DNA of 64,000 nt from Isoetes taiwanensis (taxonomy: Eukaryota > Streptophyta > Lycopodiopsida > Isoetales > Isoetaceae), in assembly GCA_021234155.1 (NCBI GenBank), contig JAJEKV010000049.1, forward strand, positions 5,203,001 through 5,267,000, read 5' to 3'. Of this stretch, positions 12,215 through 23,625 are shown piece by piece. Positions within the stretch are counted from its first letter, which is position 1, and the number at the start of each line of letters is the position of its first letter. The position numbers and the translations under genes are program-made. The notes under the pieces are model-generated. The model searched no databases and was not told the DNA's origin. It was given only the letters and a program-made list of their open reading frames with translations.

Positions 12215-12810
12215 CTATGTCACTAATCCCTCAATTCCTCTATCATCCACGAGGATGCCTTTGAATAAAATATCTGGTCTATTTGTTGGTATATGTGCCT
12301 TGTACCTCACCAGGATGGAAGCTTCAATGTTACCATGTTCTGGAAATAAAAAACCTATATGTGATAAAGAAGTTAAGGCGTGCTTCAAGATGAATAGAAA
12401 TGACGAGGTCAAAATTCCTTATTAGCTTACCTTGACAAAAGAAGTGCCCATGCTTATCCTGGCCACTACCTTGTACTTGACGTTCATATCTTAAGAACAA
12501 TACTTTGGCACTGATTGAGATGGCATCGGAATTCATTATATTATACTGTCCTTTCCAATTTGTGCTTCTCTCAACATAAATTGCCCTCTGCCATTGGGAA
12601 TTATATTGCAAGGCAACGTCAAAGGCCTTTTAGTCCATGTGCCATTGATCTCATTATCATCTATAACTATGCCCTGAAACACAACGGTTATATTCTCCGA
12701 AGTTATAGAGTTCTTGAATTTTATGTTATAAGCACATCCAATTATCAAATTCCCCTCCCATACATATAGCAAAACATCTGAATGCCATGAAGGGAACACT
12801 TTTGTCAAAC
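12215..12810 (-). pseudogene. Captured gene fragment in the Helitron, two related segments
   Basis: Two minus-strand segments resemble each other: one has ITVVFQGIVIDDNEINGTWT (12640-12810) and the other PDILFKGILVDDRGIEGLVT (12215-12330). The first continues, after a frameshift near 12610, into WQRAIYVERSTNWKGQYNIM. The similarity suggests a domain repeated within one ancestral protein or two exons of a repeat protein. I do not recognise the family. Frames are interrupted, so this is not a working gene. Confidence 0.4.
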
Positions 12811-14439
12811 TATGAAATTAAATGGATTGCTTTTGTCTGTTGTTGGTTCCGCAATCAAATTCTTTGGAAGCCCATACGCTACCAAGCAGGTCATTCAAAT
12901 TTCTGAAAAGCGCAAAGAATTGGAAGGCAAGTGCCATCGACGCAGCCCAACGCACATTTTGGCATGATTGCATAACCGTCACCACCCTCTGCTCATAAAA
13001 GGGCGTTCACACGCTCCCCATATCGATATGTATCTTCGACTATGGACACGAAGATAGATTTTACGGCTGAATTTGTTGCACCATCATTATCTTGTCGCAT
13101 ACGAGTCATTCATGGTCAAAAAATTGTTAGAAATATTATCCTTTCTATTCCATGTCTCCATACCAAAGCATGATAGCCTCTAACATGGAAAGTCGACCAG
13201 GTTTATAGTGCTCATTGCACATATTCAATGCATCATTTTCTCGTTTCGCACCCCATCACATTTATCAGATAACAGGTACAAATTTAACAGGAAGATTTAC
13301 ACCATTGTTGCATCACAAAGATTTACTCCAAAATTTTAGCCATGCAGCCAAGAAATTCAAAAATAGAGCATACTACAGATAAAAAAGATTGCGAAAATCT
13401 TACCGTAAGTTTTGCTTTTTTTGGTAGAGTTGAAAACAATCATTTAATAACGTCACTTTTTCTATATGGAAGTTTTCCATAGTAGTTCTTTCATATTAGA
13501 AGGCTCTGAATGGATTATGATCATCTTTCTTGGCAAGGCAGCAACAAATGTAAGTTACCCAGCCTACCCTAAACTAACTTATACAGTAAGAGGGCTCTGG
13601 AAGAAAGAAGCAAGCAGAATAGAAAAAGCAAGAAAGTAAACAAAAGAAATGGAATGCAAAGATGAGACGAACTTGAAATACCTCAAAATGCAGCCACCAT
13701 CTCCATGACTTAGAAAGAAAACTTGAAGGTTCCAAATTCGAAAAAGTGTCTCCATGCAAGAATCAGGCATTTTGTGCAAAAGGCCATGCAAAATCAAATC
13801 TCAAAGATATCCGCATTGTATAATTCTCCTCTTAGGTCTCTTCTTAACTTTAGATCATCAAATGTGCGAGCAAGACACTATGTGTTGATGAAACGAAATG
13901 CTAAGCCAACATGTCGCATAATCCGCCATTTTATCGGTAATAAGATGTTGTAGCAAGAAAGTTGATTCCTAATAGCATGCCACACACCTATTTGTAAATA
14001 GAACAAAGTATTATCAAGCATGCGAGGGCTAACATCCCAAAGTGGGAGATCCTAATAAATATTCCATAATATGATTTGCAAGAAGATACTAAATGGCTTG
14101 ACACAGATGTGAAGATATAAATTAAGATGCATTGTAGATAAAGCCTTCAAAGAGATATGGTAGCTTTGTTTACCGTGCTGATGTAGCTAGCCTAGCAAAA
14201 TCTTAAAAAAAACAAAATGCAAGGCGTGCCTAAGACTTAAAGCTTTAAATGTAAGTTTCAACGAATGGAATTTCTCCAACATCTACGTTGGTTCTAGAAG
14301 AAGTGCATGTCCTGGTATCTACAACATAAAAAGAATAAAAAGAAGACAAATGAGAGAACCTAGCTCATTGAAAATATAAAGCCTAGTGACAGCTTTCTAA
14401 GAGCTCGGTACTACAAATCTGAGAGTTTTATTTGGAAAT

Positions 14440-14888
14440 CTGATATAATAGGCACCTCCAGAAAGAATAAAGCAAGCTGAAAAATTTTGGACGTGACATC
14501 AATAATTCGTAAGGCTGCTCTTCCTTCCTGATCCTCGGAACTATACAAAACAACTTCTAGCTTTAGAAAGTGCCATATAATCTGTCACATTTTATATTGA
14601 TGCACAAAATAGTTGAAAAAAGTCGAAATCATAATATTTTGTTGCAAAAATACGATCTCAAGATGATAGCACTCCAAAACAGAGGATTTCAGATGTAGCA
14701 TGACATGAAATGATACAAATTCCAACTCTATAAAAAACAATGGACGTAACTATCAAAGAAAAAGTTACCCTGTGATCATCTTCGTTTGTGACGGATTTAA
14801 GCAATAACAGCTTCTGCTCAAGATGAGTCCATCCCCAACCCATCCTTAGCCCGACACGGATGCCTACATCGCCACCTGAGCCGCCCAT
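14440..14888 (-). pseudogene. Captured exon-like segments near the Helitron 5' end
   Basis: Minus-strand ATG at 14888 opens MGGSGGDVGIRVGLRMGWG and runs about 40 residues to a donor-like AG|GTAACT near 14768. A second coding-like stretch (LEVVLYSSEDQEGRAALRI, about 14480-14565) follows with no overlap. A further tag|-led segment lies near 14240-14330 and one ending at about 13690-13760. The layout resembles a first exon and later exons of a captured gene. The product is not recognised. Confidence 0.35.
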
Positions 14889-15369
14889 GATGTTACCAAG
14901 AATAAGCTATTTCCCGGTAAAAATCTAGCCTAAATCGAAAAGGTATCATACCTTGTTTTGCATGCACGACCAGCCCAAAGATGCCAAGTTATTTCCTGAA
15001 AGTAGGTTCCCCTGAAGATCTTAACCATAAAAATAAGAGCATGAGCATGAGGGAAGAGGAAGGATCTAAGCGCTCCCGCGATCTGCCGATCTGTTTTTTT
15101 TACAAAGAGATGGTGGAAGACCATCTGTCTGATCAACGGCAACCTAAAAAGCTTGGCAATGGCGAAATCTTCAATGGAAAGAAAACTAACTACGGCTGCA
15201 AACAAGGAGAAACAAGGAAAATGAGCAACGACCTCTTCGGTTGTGGAAAAGAAACCGGTAAATCGAAGGGATAAAAATCATTTAAAAAAATTCAACGCGC
15301 AAGATTGCGCACAGACTATCATAAAACGCTTTTATTATTATATATAGAAGATATAGATATATAGATAGA

Positions 15370-17124
15370 TGATCATTCAAACTTTGGAGAATTTGGCAGT
15401 TTTTACAGCACTCTAGAACTGCATTCTTCAATTTTCTAGCATAAAAGTGTCTAAACCTTGCTAAATATGAAATTAATTGATATATTATGATAAAATATAT
15501 CAATTTGCATGTTTCCATGTTTTGCCGCTATCATTTGATATCAATTGAAGTCGTCAAACCCTATTTTGCTTAAAAATGCTGCATGAGGTTCAAGAATTAT
15601 TTCTCTCTTATTATTACAAGTTTTGACTTAATTTTTATGGCAATGCGTCCTTAACTAAACAAGCTATGATCTAAGGAATTTTTTTTATGTTTATATGTTT
15701 TATTAATATCGTTATTAACTAAAGAAATTATCGTACAGAATTCAAAATAAAAATATGGGTTAAAGTGCTTCAATAACCCCCATCTATAAGTCTCATAAGG
15801 ATAGTAAATGATGCATTCTAATTAACTCTACATAGGAATTTACTTTATCAACACAAATATAGTGTAATTAGGGTATAACCATGCATTATCTAGATCTAAA
15901 CAAGATCTAATATAACAAGATGAATACAAAGAAAGGTTCCAAAGTGCATTGATTATACCCTTATAGGTCTAAAACTCAACAATAATGTAGGTAATGATGG
16001 TTATTGATGAATAGAGGACAATATCACGAAGTTTAGTCATGACTATAAATAAATAGATCAAAAGACTTTCCGTACCTGTTTTTCTAGTTCATCTAAAATA
16101 TTAGCTTATTGCGCTACATTTCTCCCATACGCCTTTTAAATGGCTCAATATATGATAAAAAGGGATATTGAGGTCTTTGGCGTGGTCTTATTAGAAAAAA
16201 AATGAAGAAACCTACTTACTTTCCACTATTATAAAGTTAGACAATGTGTGGCTGCTCCAAAGTGTTGTAGTCTAAGTAGGACCATAGTACATGTAGATCA
16301 ACTTTTATGCTAGGCTATAATTTTTGTAAATTTGAACCTTTGTTGGCAATATATATCTTAATTTTCATGTTAGAATAATATATTATATACAAGATTTGAA
16401 TATAAATAAGCATGGACTATTTATAGGTCCAAGATTAAACCAACTGGATTGAGAAAATTTCTCTATTTATTTGCATTGGCTCTATTCATTTTGTCCCCTA
16501 CAATGATAATATGATTTCTCATCGTTTATAAGATAATCTTTGAAAGGTCTAAGTGGACTTTCTTATACATTCAAAGTAACCCTTAACTACTTAATTTTTG
16601 TGCTTCGATATCATCTTTTAGATAGACAATCCTCCTTAATCAACTAATATTATCATATATAATGTGATATAAACTATGCTCTAAAGAATTGATTAAGATG
16701 ATGATGTTCTTGACTTTTAAATGAGAGGTCATATAGATCAATAATTGGCATCGGCATAACAGTCTATCTTGATCTTCTTTAGTCACACCTTTTCATATTT
16801 TTCCTTGGTTCATCTTCCATTGTTATCTCAACTTTAGGAAGCTTTGAAATATGGTGATTGAAGTTCATATTCAAGGCATAAATCTAGAGATCAAATATGG
16901 AAAACATTTGACGATAACTTGGAATTAATAATAAAAGTTTTAGCCCAAACCTAGCAATAGATATTTTTTTTTTATAGAGGATCTCACGAATATCCTAAAA
17001 TTCAGCTTGAGATCTAATAAGGTAAAGAAGTTATTGATTTAAAATGAACCTGTGGACCAGTAATGGTCTTAAGTACAGGAATCTTTATTGATTTATCATG
17101 ATCGTGCCTTTTGCTCTTTTTCTT
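15370..17124. other. AT-rich intergenic stretch
   Basis: No ORF, RNA gene or repeat is recognised between the Helitron and the Penelope-like element. Confidence 0.5.
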
Positions 17125-17751
17125 TTTGCTAAACTGACATATTCTAATCTTTTGCTTTATGCTTGAATATTGATATAGTGAAGGGGGATAACCTCAAAGA
17201 AACCCATGACACCTGCTATCCCATACATGACAACCATTCTGATGCTTGTTTTTTGTTTGTGGATGCAGGTAACAGGTTTCTTTGCTCTATACTCAGTATT
17301 CGGTTCTATTTGGACTCGTATTTTGGGTTTAGAAACTGATTACAAGACTTCTACTATGGTATTTGTTAAAATATTTTATCTAGAACATGGAAAACATTCT
17401 GAAACATAAGCTTTGAATGTACTATTGTCTGAGATAAATCATCAGATCATTGAAATATATTGAGGTAATTTATCTTTAACATTTGTGATTTATGGATTTG
17501 CTGATATCAGGGATGGTTATCTGAATAATCTTGAAATTTCTGCTTGAACTATAGACTTCAAAAGTGTATTCAATTTCTGCTGATATAAGTTCATTAGTCT
17601 TTAAGTTGCATAGAAATAAAATGTACCAAGTCTTGGCTTAATCATAATGGCCTGATTATGGTTAAGGCTGCCAATGGATCTGTTTATTACCTTTTAAAGG
17701 TCTTAAACAGATAGTAGTCTGTTCTGACGAATAGATTAAAAGGTTTTTTTT
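17125..17751 (+). repeat. Left pseudo-LTR copy
   Basis: It starts TTTGCTAAACTGACAT and ends AAAAGG plus eight T. It matches the right copy at a constant offset of 7749 with a single difference (17141 A, right copy C). A hydrophobic 67-codon frame (17206-17409) is inside both copies. An acceptor/donor-like GATGCAG|GTAACAG lies at 17264-17277. Confidence 0.95.
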
Positions 17752-17847
17752 ATCGATACTCAGTTTAATGGTTATATCATTAACCAGGACTATTGGTACT
17801 GTTATTATCAGGCTGAATTAATACTAATATTATTTTTCTTATTATAG

Positions 17848-19494
17848 GATCAGCAACAGGAAGAAATAACAGACATCTACAAACATTGGATTAAGGAACT
17901 TGTGGCAATGGACTATGATAAATGCAACATTTACAGTCCAAATGTAGCGGTCCAAACTATTCTGGGTTGCATCAAAAGCAGGGACATCCACTCTTTTATT
18001 ACATTCAAGGAAATTAACCTTTGTGATAAGAATTTATCTCCAGTCTCATACTTGGGGTTCAGTGGCTGGTTCAAGACATTTCAAGGCATGAAAAAGGTGA
18101 ATTTTGAGTTTAATAAGTGCAAAGATATACTGATTGCATTATACAATGATATGAGCAGCATCCTTTACATGAGGACTTGTATGGAGGATGAAGCAGCCCT
18201 CAAATTTATGACAGGTATTTCTGCCCTAGAAGCTGCTAACAACATTGTTCAAAAAACCTTTGATAAGGAAGAGGAAACTATTGATAACAATATAATGGAG
18301 ATTACTGGAGACATGCAGGATTGTTTGTTTTCTGACTTGGATCTTACTGATGAAGATCTTATGAGTATTAATGGCAAAAATCAGAGTGTCCCAATTAATG
18401 TTGAGGCTGGGGATCCTGAACAATGGGCCAATATTAATGTTGAGGCTGGGGATCCTGAACAACGGGCCAATATTAAGGTTCCTGAACTAAATTTGTCTAA
18501 TTCTACATGCTTCCCTGTTATTATTGAACAGACCGTTGAATGTTATGCTGCCATTCATAATCATGCAATATGGAAAAGCATGAATTTTGGAGCATTGGCC
18601 CCCATTGATTCTGATACTTGGATTGCACTCGCTGTAATCAGTGAAGCAGAAATAAAGAATGCCAAACTTGGTGCACATAAAATGGAAAAGGTTTTTGATA
18701 CTCTTGAAGTGGACCTGCCCTTCAAAATGAACTTCTTTGAGCAGACATGCATAAAAAATGCTCCCATTGTAATTGGACAAAAGGGCCATATGGCATTTCC
18801 CAATATTGAAAGAGATGATTACTATTTGAAAAGAATATGGAGGTCCCACTGCCCATATTTCAGATGCATGTGTGAAAAGGAAAAAATTAATACTAAAAGG
18901 AGAAATGAAAAGGGATGCAGATGTGGCATAATTTGGTTTGATCAAGGAATATGGTTCTTGATAAACAACATGGAGGCAGTATACCAGGGCACATCTCCAA
19001 TGGTGAAAATGGTAATCCTGACCAAATTTCTGAACAAAGTCATGAGACCTGCAGTTTTAGCCTATATTGCATACCTTGAGGTCAGAAAGATAATGATCAA
19101 CATGACACTGGAATATGCAAAGAATCCCTTCAAGAACATGAAAGCTATCTTTGGGAACAACAAAGCAGTTGACCTAGCAGAAAAAATGATCAGACCTGTG
19201 AGTTTTTTGAAGGAAAGTAATGCTTCCAACCGCTCTGCTTACTTTAGTAAGCCCTATTCTGCTAGCAACAGTAGCAGATCTTCTCAGGCTTCCATTATTT
19301 CCCCGAAGATGCCACCTAGAATAACCATGGATCCTAAAAAAGCAGATGGTATGGTAGGTCAGCCTGCCACTCCTATACTTGGCAATAAGGCCTTATGCAT
19401 TGATGAGAACTCCATCAATAAGGGAAATTGCAAAGTTATATCCTTGGAGGATAACACCCCCACTAAGCTGGATTTTGTTGCAGACTCTCAGTAA
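17848..19494 (+). CDS. ORF1 of the Penelope-like element (unknown family)
   Basis: The frame is open from 17848, right after TTATTATAG whose TAG is an in-frame stop, so the coding part most likely begins by splicing at that AG; the first ATG inside is MDYDKCN at 17908. The 549-codon product has no recognised domain. Visible features: an acidic region around residues 110-160 counted from 17902; a duplicated 13-residue unit (NVEAGDPEQWANI then NVEAGDPEQRANI) from a 39-bp DNA duplication at 18394-18471; a Cys cluster (C317, C322, C324, C339, C341, same numbering) in HCPYFRCMCEKE and GCRCGIIW that could bind zinc; and a Ser-rich C-terminal tail. As the first ORF of a retroelement it may bind RNA, which is inference. 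No internal stop is present. Confidence 0.7.
   Translation, partial: DQQQEEITDIYKHWIKELVAMDYDKCNIYSPNVAVQTILGCIKSRDIHSFITFKEINLCDKNLSPVSYLGFSGWFKTFQGMKKVNFEFNKCKDILIALYNDMSSILYMRTCMEDEAALKFMTGISALEAANNIVQKTFDKEEETIDNNIMEITGDMQDCLFSDLDLTDEDLMSINGKNQSVPINVEAGDPEQWANINVEAGDPEQRANIKVPELNLSNSTCFPVIIEQTVECYAAIHNHAIWKSMNFGALAPIDSDTWIALAVISEAEIKNAKLGAHKMEKVFDTLEVDLPFKMNFFEQTCIKNAPIVIGQKGHMAFPNIERDDYYLKRIWRSHCPYFRCMCEKEKINTKRRNEKGCRCGIIWFDQGIWFLINNMEAVYQGTSPMVKMVILTKFLNKVMRPAVLAYIAYLEVRKIMINMTLEYAKNPFKNMKAIFGNNKAVDLAEKMIRPVSFLKESNASNRSAYFSKPYSASNSSRSSQASIISPKMPPRITMDPKKADGMVGQPATPILGNKALCIDENSINKGNCKVISLEDNTPTKLDFVADSQ
18394..18471 (+). repeat. 39-bp in-frame tandem duplication within ORF1
   Basis: Two copies start at 18394 and 18433 and differ at one base (TGG versus CGG codon). 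The insertion keeps the frame. Confidence 0.95.
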
Positions 19495-21404
19495 ATATAT
19501 CGTACCTCATATGCTGGAAATCACATAGACACCAGCCTATAGCTATCTACTTGGACTTGGATCAGGCTTTTTTTGAAAAATACAAAATACTTGACATAAT
19601 GTCATCTGCCATTTGGCCATCAATGTTCTATGAACTATGCGGATTAATAAAATCATATTTCCTATCTCTGCTGTGTATATAGTAATTACCAGTACTGACT
19701 AAATACCATGGCACTATTAATAATGTATGGAGAAGTAATATTTAACACATTGTAACTTACAGCCAATACAATGGCCAAATGGTGTGACTGTATTTAAAAC
19801 AATATGCAAAGGTGAAAGACCTCTTAGAGGTTATGATAATGGTGCAAACCAGCTCAAACCGTCTACTGAAGAAATAGAACATGATGTTCTTCTGTTATCT
19901 AAAAGCACCTGGTTCCAATATGTCAGCTACCCAGATGCTTGATTATTTGACTGAATTGGGTAACCATGATTTTGCAAGGAATATGTTGTCTAGGTATTTA
20001 AAAAGTGGTTGCACTCAGAAACTTAAGCCCGCCTCAATGTGTCTCACTTCACTGACGGATATACTGGTTCCAAGCAGAAGCTTAAGAAATCAAGCTCATC
20101 CTTCATTTCCCATAAATTTATCTACAAGATCTGATGGATGCCAAAGGCAACAAAACAGAGGCTGATAGTCTTTATCTTGAACTAGATTATGTAACCTTTG
20201 ATTAGTCAGACCAAGCTCTTGCAAAAAACAGGAGGGCTCATGCAGGGCGTTATAGCACAATCTTTGTTATTGGAATGTGCAATGCTCAATTGAGGGCCCT
20301 GATCCTGATTGCAGTAACAAAAGTAAACGTCAGCAACATTGCCTATTGTTTCTACTCGTTTGGTGTTAAATTTTCAAATTTGGTCTAAAAGGTTTGAGGA
20401 CTTGCCCAACTTGGTGCAAATGAATTTACTCTTTACTTTTAGCAAAGTTTTTCTCTTAGCAGACAATAGTGCGTTCTTGCATGCTGGAAAGACCTGAATC
20501 ATTCCAATTAAAAATACATGCTGGCGAACAATTATTCCAAGATGCCATTGTCTATTTGCTGCCATTGTACCACACTGCAATGATGACTGTTAAGATCTAA
20601 TGTATTCAAGGGTATCTCTTTAAAAGTTTCGAGCCCCAGGCTTTTTGTCTTAGCAAGATAAGTGGATTTTATAAGCTGTACAAATGGTCGTCCCTTAGTT
20701 GATGGCCTTCTTCCTGATCAGGAAGCAAAAAGATTGACTTGGTTGCAGAAGGCATCAAACTCTTGCCATGAGCAACTGATAACCAACTTTTCCTTATCGT
20801 AGTCTGGTAGCCATATGGCTACCACATATGGTGCATATTGCATCAAAGGATGAAGTTCCAACAAGAATTATCAGAAATGGTTTAAAGATGCAGCGAATAT
20901 ACCAGGCTATATTTGCATAACCATGACGTCTCATTTTGTCAAAACATGTTGACTGATTATCTTATGGTTTGAAAGTGGTAGATACGGAGCTATGGCTCTC
21001 ACATCATAATGATTGAATTGAAAGGTTTTTTAACATCAAATTCTGGTTGCTCTGTTAAGGACACATATAAAAAGCATTAAACGACTGGAAACAGCTAAGG
21101 TAGAATCTTCTGTTGTGTAATAATTATGGCACTATAAAAGTGGCTGGAGCACTGCAACATGCACAATGATTACACAGTTGCATTGTTTTGAAAATCTGCT
21201 CCTTTGTTAAAAGGTACAGTTGTCTACGTGCCAGGCGGAAAGAAAGTTCAGATCATACAATTCTGAGATTTACCATCATCTTCATTTACTGTGATAATAT
21301 ATTGGGACTCCCAATAACTCCCCATTGACTCCTTCTGTTCTGCAATTATAAATGCAATTGTGCAGTGACAGGTTTCAAAGATCTAACCATTGGTATTTTT
21401 ATAG
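19495..21404 (+). other. Inter-ORF region, possible intron
   Basis: It opens with a donor-like GTAAAT at the ORF1 stop and closes with TTTTTATAG before the RT frame. A simple join of those two sites would not keep an open frame, so the real splice sites, if any, differ. A 94-codon plus frame (19881-20165) might be an exon but has no recognised motif. Confidence 0.4.
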
Positions 21405-23486
21405 GTAACAAATATGGAGACAAGGACTATTGTAAGAGACATCAACAAATATAAGCATCTCAAAAGCAAAGATAAGCGCAATGACACTCGAATTGTGCAC
21501 ATGACATTTATATCCAAAGCATTGGATGGATTTAATATCAGGAGGGTTTTTCACACAGTTATGTATGAAGTATTCCAAGAAAGGGGAACGGACATTGTCG
21601 ACAAGACTACATTTGCCTGGAGGTACATTCAGCAAATAAGAGATAAGGTATATAAACCATTCATGGTTTTTGCAAGTGAGAGCGCTAAAAAATGCCCATG
21701 CAGAAATCCAAATTTGGCAAAATACATAGACCACAGAATAGGCCACATAAGAACTACGGATCTGGACATAGTTCACAGTCCAAAACTCAAAGAAGCTTTT
21801 AAATATGGTCTCAACCATATACCAGACCAAGCTCTAAACCTCCAACAATTTATGGAGGAATTTGAAAAACTTTGTGAACAGTTTTTTCAAGTGCACAAAT
21901 ATGACCTGCTTGATCTTACAGATGTGGACATCAAAAACATCATTAAGATTCTCATGGTAACAGCCAGGACTGAGGTTATTGACCTCAAAAATACCTTGCA
22001 GAAAAAGAGGTTTTTGTGGCAAGATCCAAATGTCCAGAAAAATGTCATATGGCTGAACAAAAACCTTTATGTGGCTGGACTTGACAAAGCAGCTAATAAC
22101 GCAGTGTTCATCTGCCCAAAGCACATTCGAGACATGGCAATAGAGAGACTCAAAAGTGAAGATTTTCTATCTGTCAGGGACACTCCGGATACAATAAAAA
22201 ATACATGCTACCAGGAGATCATACACCTTATTGGGGATGTGCAGATAGAAAGCAGAAAGTTACCTTATCTTATGGCAACCTACAAGGAGCATAAAGGGGA
22301 GTACCGTTGGCTGACTAATGCTCATAACACTATGTACACTGAGATAGCTGGTCTTATCACAGGAATCTTAAATGATTTCATCAGAATATGGCCTGAAGTT
22401 TGCTTTAGAATGACTGCAAAATATAGGTTGTGGAGTACAAAAAGGATAAATGCATGTTGGATAATCAATTCAGCCTATGATGTAGTTCTGAACTTGCCAA
22501 TTAGAATTCATAATGTATTTGCTGCTGATATCATGAAGTGTTACGAGAACATACCTTTGTACGGTGATGAAGGGATCATCGAAATTCTAAATGAAATCAC
22601 GGACATTATCAGGGAATTTCAAATGGAGAATTACAGGTACTTTGAGCTACTGGTTAAAAATAAGAATGACGACATTAAGGTTAAGTGGGCAAGGTCCAGC
22701 AAAGATAAGGAGAATGTAAGCTGGACATGTATTCCTAAGGATAAATTCAAACAAATAAATGCATGGTTACTCAGCAATTGCTTCATACAAATGGGTAAGG
22801 AGGTTTGGAAACAGATAAAAGGGATTCCCATGGGCTTCTCATGCAGCCCCGCATGGTGCAACATGTACTTGGCATGGTATGAACTCAGGTTTATTCTTAA
22901 ATTAGCTCATAATGGCAGATACTCTGACATATACAGGTTCCAAAATGCTGCAAGATATATCGAAGACCTTAATGTCATTAATGGAGGGAATGTCATGGAG
23001 TTCTTGACCGTTGGTGCGGAACATACAATATACAATCTCAATTTTCTGGGCATCAAGGATGAAACCGAGTACCAACATAATGTGAAAGATAATATACGAA
23101 TAGGAAGTAAGTGTACCTTCCTCAATCTCTCAATTTCTGTAACAGATCATGGAAGGGGCCTGTTTCACCTAAACAGATATGACAAACGAAGCAGGCTACC
23201 CTTCGTAGTAAATAAGTTTATTTGGGCACACAGCTGTAGACCATATAATCAGGCAGCCAAGGTTATTATTTCTCAGATTTTGCCTTACATATATGCCCAC
23301 TCAGATGCCTTAACAGCAGCACATGACATTCAAAATCTTATTGAAACTTTTGCAAGCAATGGATTTGGCAGAGTGAAGCTTTCACAAATGGTGTCCAACT
23401 ACTTGCAAGAGGAGAATTTCCCAGGTACAGTATATGCCATGCAAGACATGATCAGATTCCTTAAGGGGATTATGCAAGCTGGATAG
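21405..23486 (+). CDS. Penelope-type reverse transcriptase
   Basis: ATG at 21414 gives 690 residues; the frame is also open three codons upstream, right after an in-frame TAG that doubles as an acceptor AG. N-terminal part: a Cys pair in KCPCRNPN, then GHIRTTDLDIV (110-120) and DKAANNAVFICPKH, typical of the extended N region in Penelope-like RTs. RT core: TYKEHKGEYRW (289-299), AADIMKCYENIPL with catalytic Asp372, KGIPMGFSCSPAWCNMYL (G470-G474), and the C box ARYIEDLN, where the expected first Asp of DD is Glu517. Then CTFLNLSISV and YDKRSRLPFVVNKF, like the FLDL and YDKR motifs of this group. No GIY-YIG nuclease follows. It would copy element RNA at a chromosomal end or nick. The frame has no internal stop. 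Confidence 0.85.
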   Translation, partial: VTNMETRTIVRDINKYKHLKSKDKRNDTRIVHMTFISKALDGFNIRRVFHTVMYEVFQERGTDIVDKTTFAWRYIQQIRDKVYKPFMVFASESAKKCPCRNPNLAKYIDHRIGHIRTTDLDIVHSPKLKEAFKYGLNHIPDQALNLQQFMEEFEKLCEQFFQVHKYDLLDLTDVDIKNIIKILMVTARTEVIDLKNTLQKKRFLWQDPNVQKNVIWLNKNLYVAGLDKAANNAVFICPKHIRDMAIERLKSEDFLSVRDTPDTIKNTCYQEIIHLIGDVQIESRKLPYLMATYKEHKGEYRWLTNAHNTMYTEIAGLITGILNDFIRIWPEVCFRMTAKYRLWSTKRINACWIINSAYDVVLNLPIRIHNVFAADIMKCYENIPLYGDEGIIEILNEITDIIREFQMENYRYFELLVKNKNDDIKVKWARSSKDKENVSWTCIPKDKFKQINAWLLSNCFIQMGKEVWKQIKGIPMGFSCSPAWCNMYLAWYELRFILKLAHNGRYSDIYRFQNAARYIEDLNVINGGNVMEFLTVGAEHTIYNLNFLGIKDETEYQHNVKDNIRIGSKCTFLNLSISVTDHGRGLFHLNRYDKRSRLPFVVNKFIWAHSCRPYNQAAKVIISQILPYIYAHSDALTAAHDIQNLIETFASNGFGRVKLSQMVSNYLQEENFPGTVYAMQDMIRFLKGIMQAG

Positions 23487-23566
23487 AGACACAGTATCAT
23501 TTTAGAAACGATATGGTTATGGACAGCCCATTAGCATATTAGTAAATGTTAAGCAATATAGGAGGG

Positions 23567-23597
23567 GTAGGGCCTTGGTGGTACAACGAGGCCCTAC
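23567..23597 (+). other. Hairpin just after the RT ORF
   Basis: GTAGGGCCT pairs perfectly with AGGCCCTAC across a 13-base loop, and the stem can extend by three more pairs with G-T wobbles. It lies 80 bases past the RT stop and could be a 3' RNA structure. Confidence 0.6.
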
Positions 23598-23625
23598 TCT
23601 CCTTGTTGTTACCATTAATTATCTA

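Larger units (their letters stand above)
11635..15369 (-). mobile_element. Helitron-like rolling-circle transposon (minus strand, non-autonomous)
   Basis: Read on the minus strand, the 3' end is a perfect hairpin GCCCAGC-AAC-GCTGGGC, then ACTTTTT and CTAG, followed by host T. This is the Helitron pattern of a hairpin shortly before CTRR with insertion before T. About 3.7 kb upstream the 5' end begins TCTATCTATATATC preceded by A, followed by AATAATAAAAGCG and GTGCGCAATCTTGCGC, resembling plant Helitron 5' ends. The exact 5' base is uncertain because several A-TC steps lie between 15350 and 15373. No Rep or helicase motif is visible, so the copy depends on other elements. The interior has exon-like segments that may be captured host sequence. 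Confidence 0.6.

Noticed and set aside
17206..17409. 67-codon hydrophobic ORF identical in both pseudo-LTRs
   Set aside because: Identity only reflects the repeat; it contains a splice-like site and has no independent coding evidence.
17439..17445. CTGATGA on the minus strand within the pseudo-LTR, as in hammerhead ribozymes known from Penelope-like elements
   Set aside because: No GAAA partner or supporting stems in the expected arrangement nearby.
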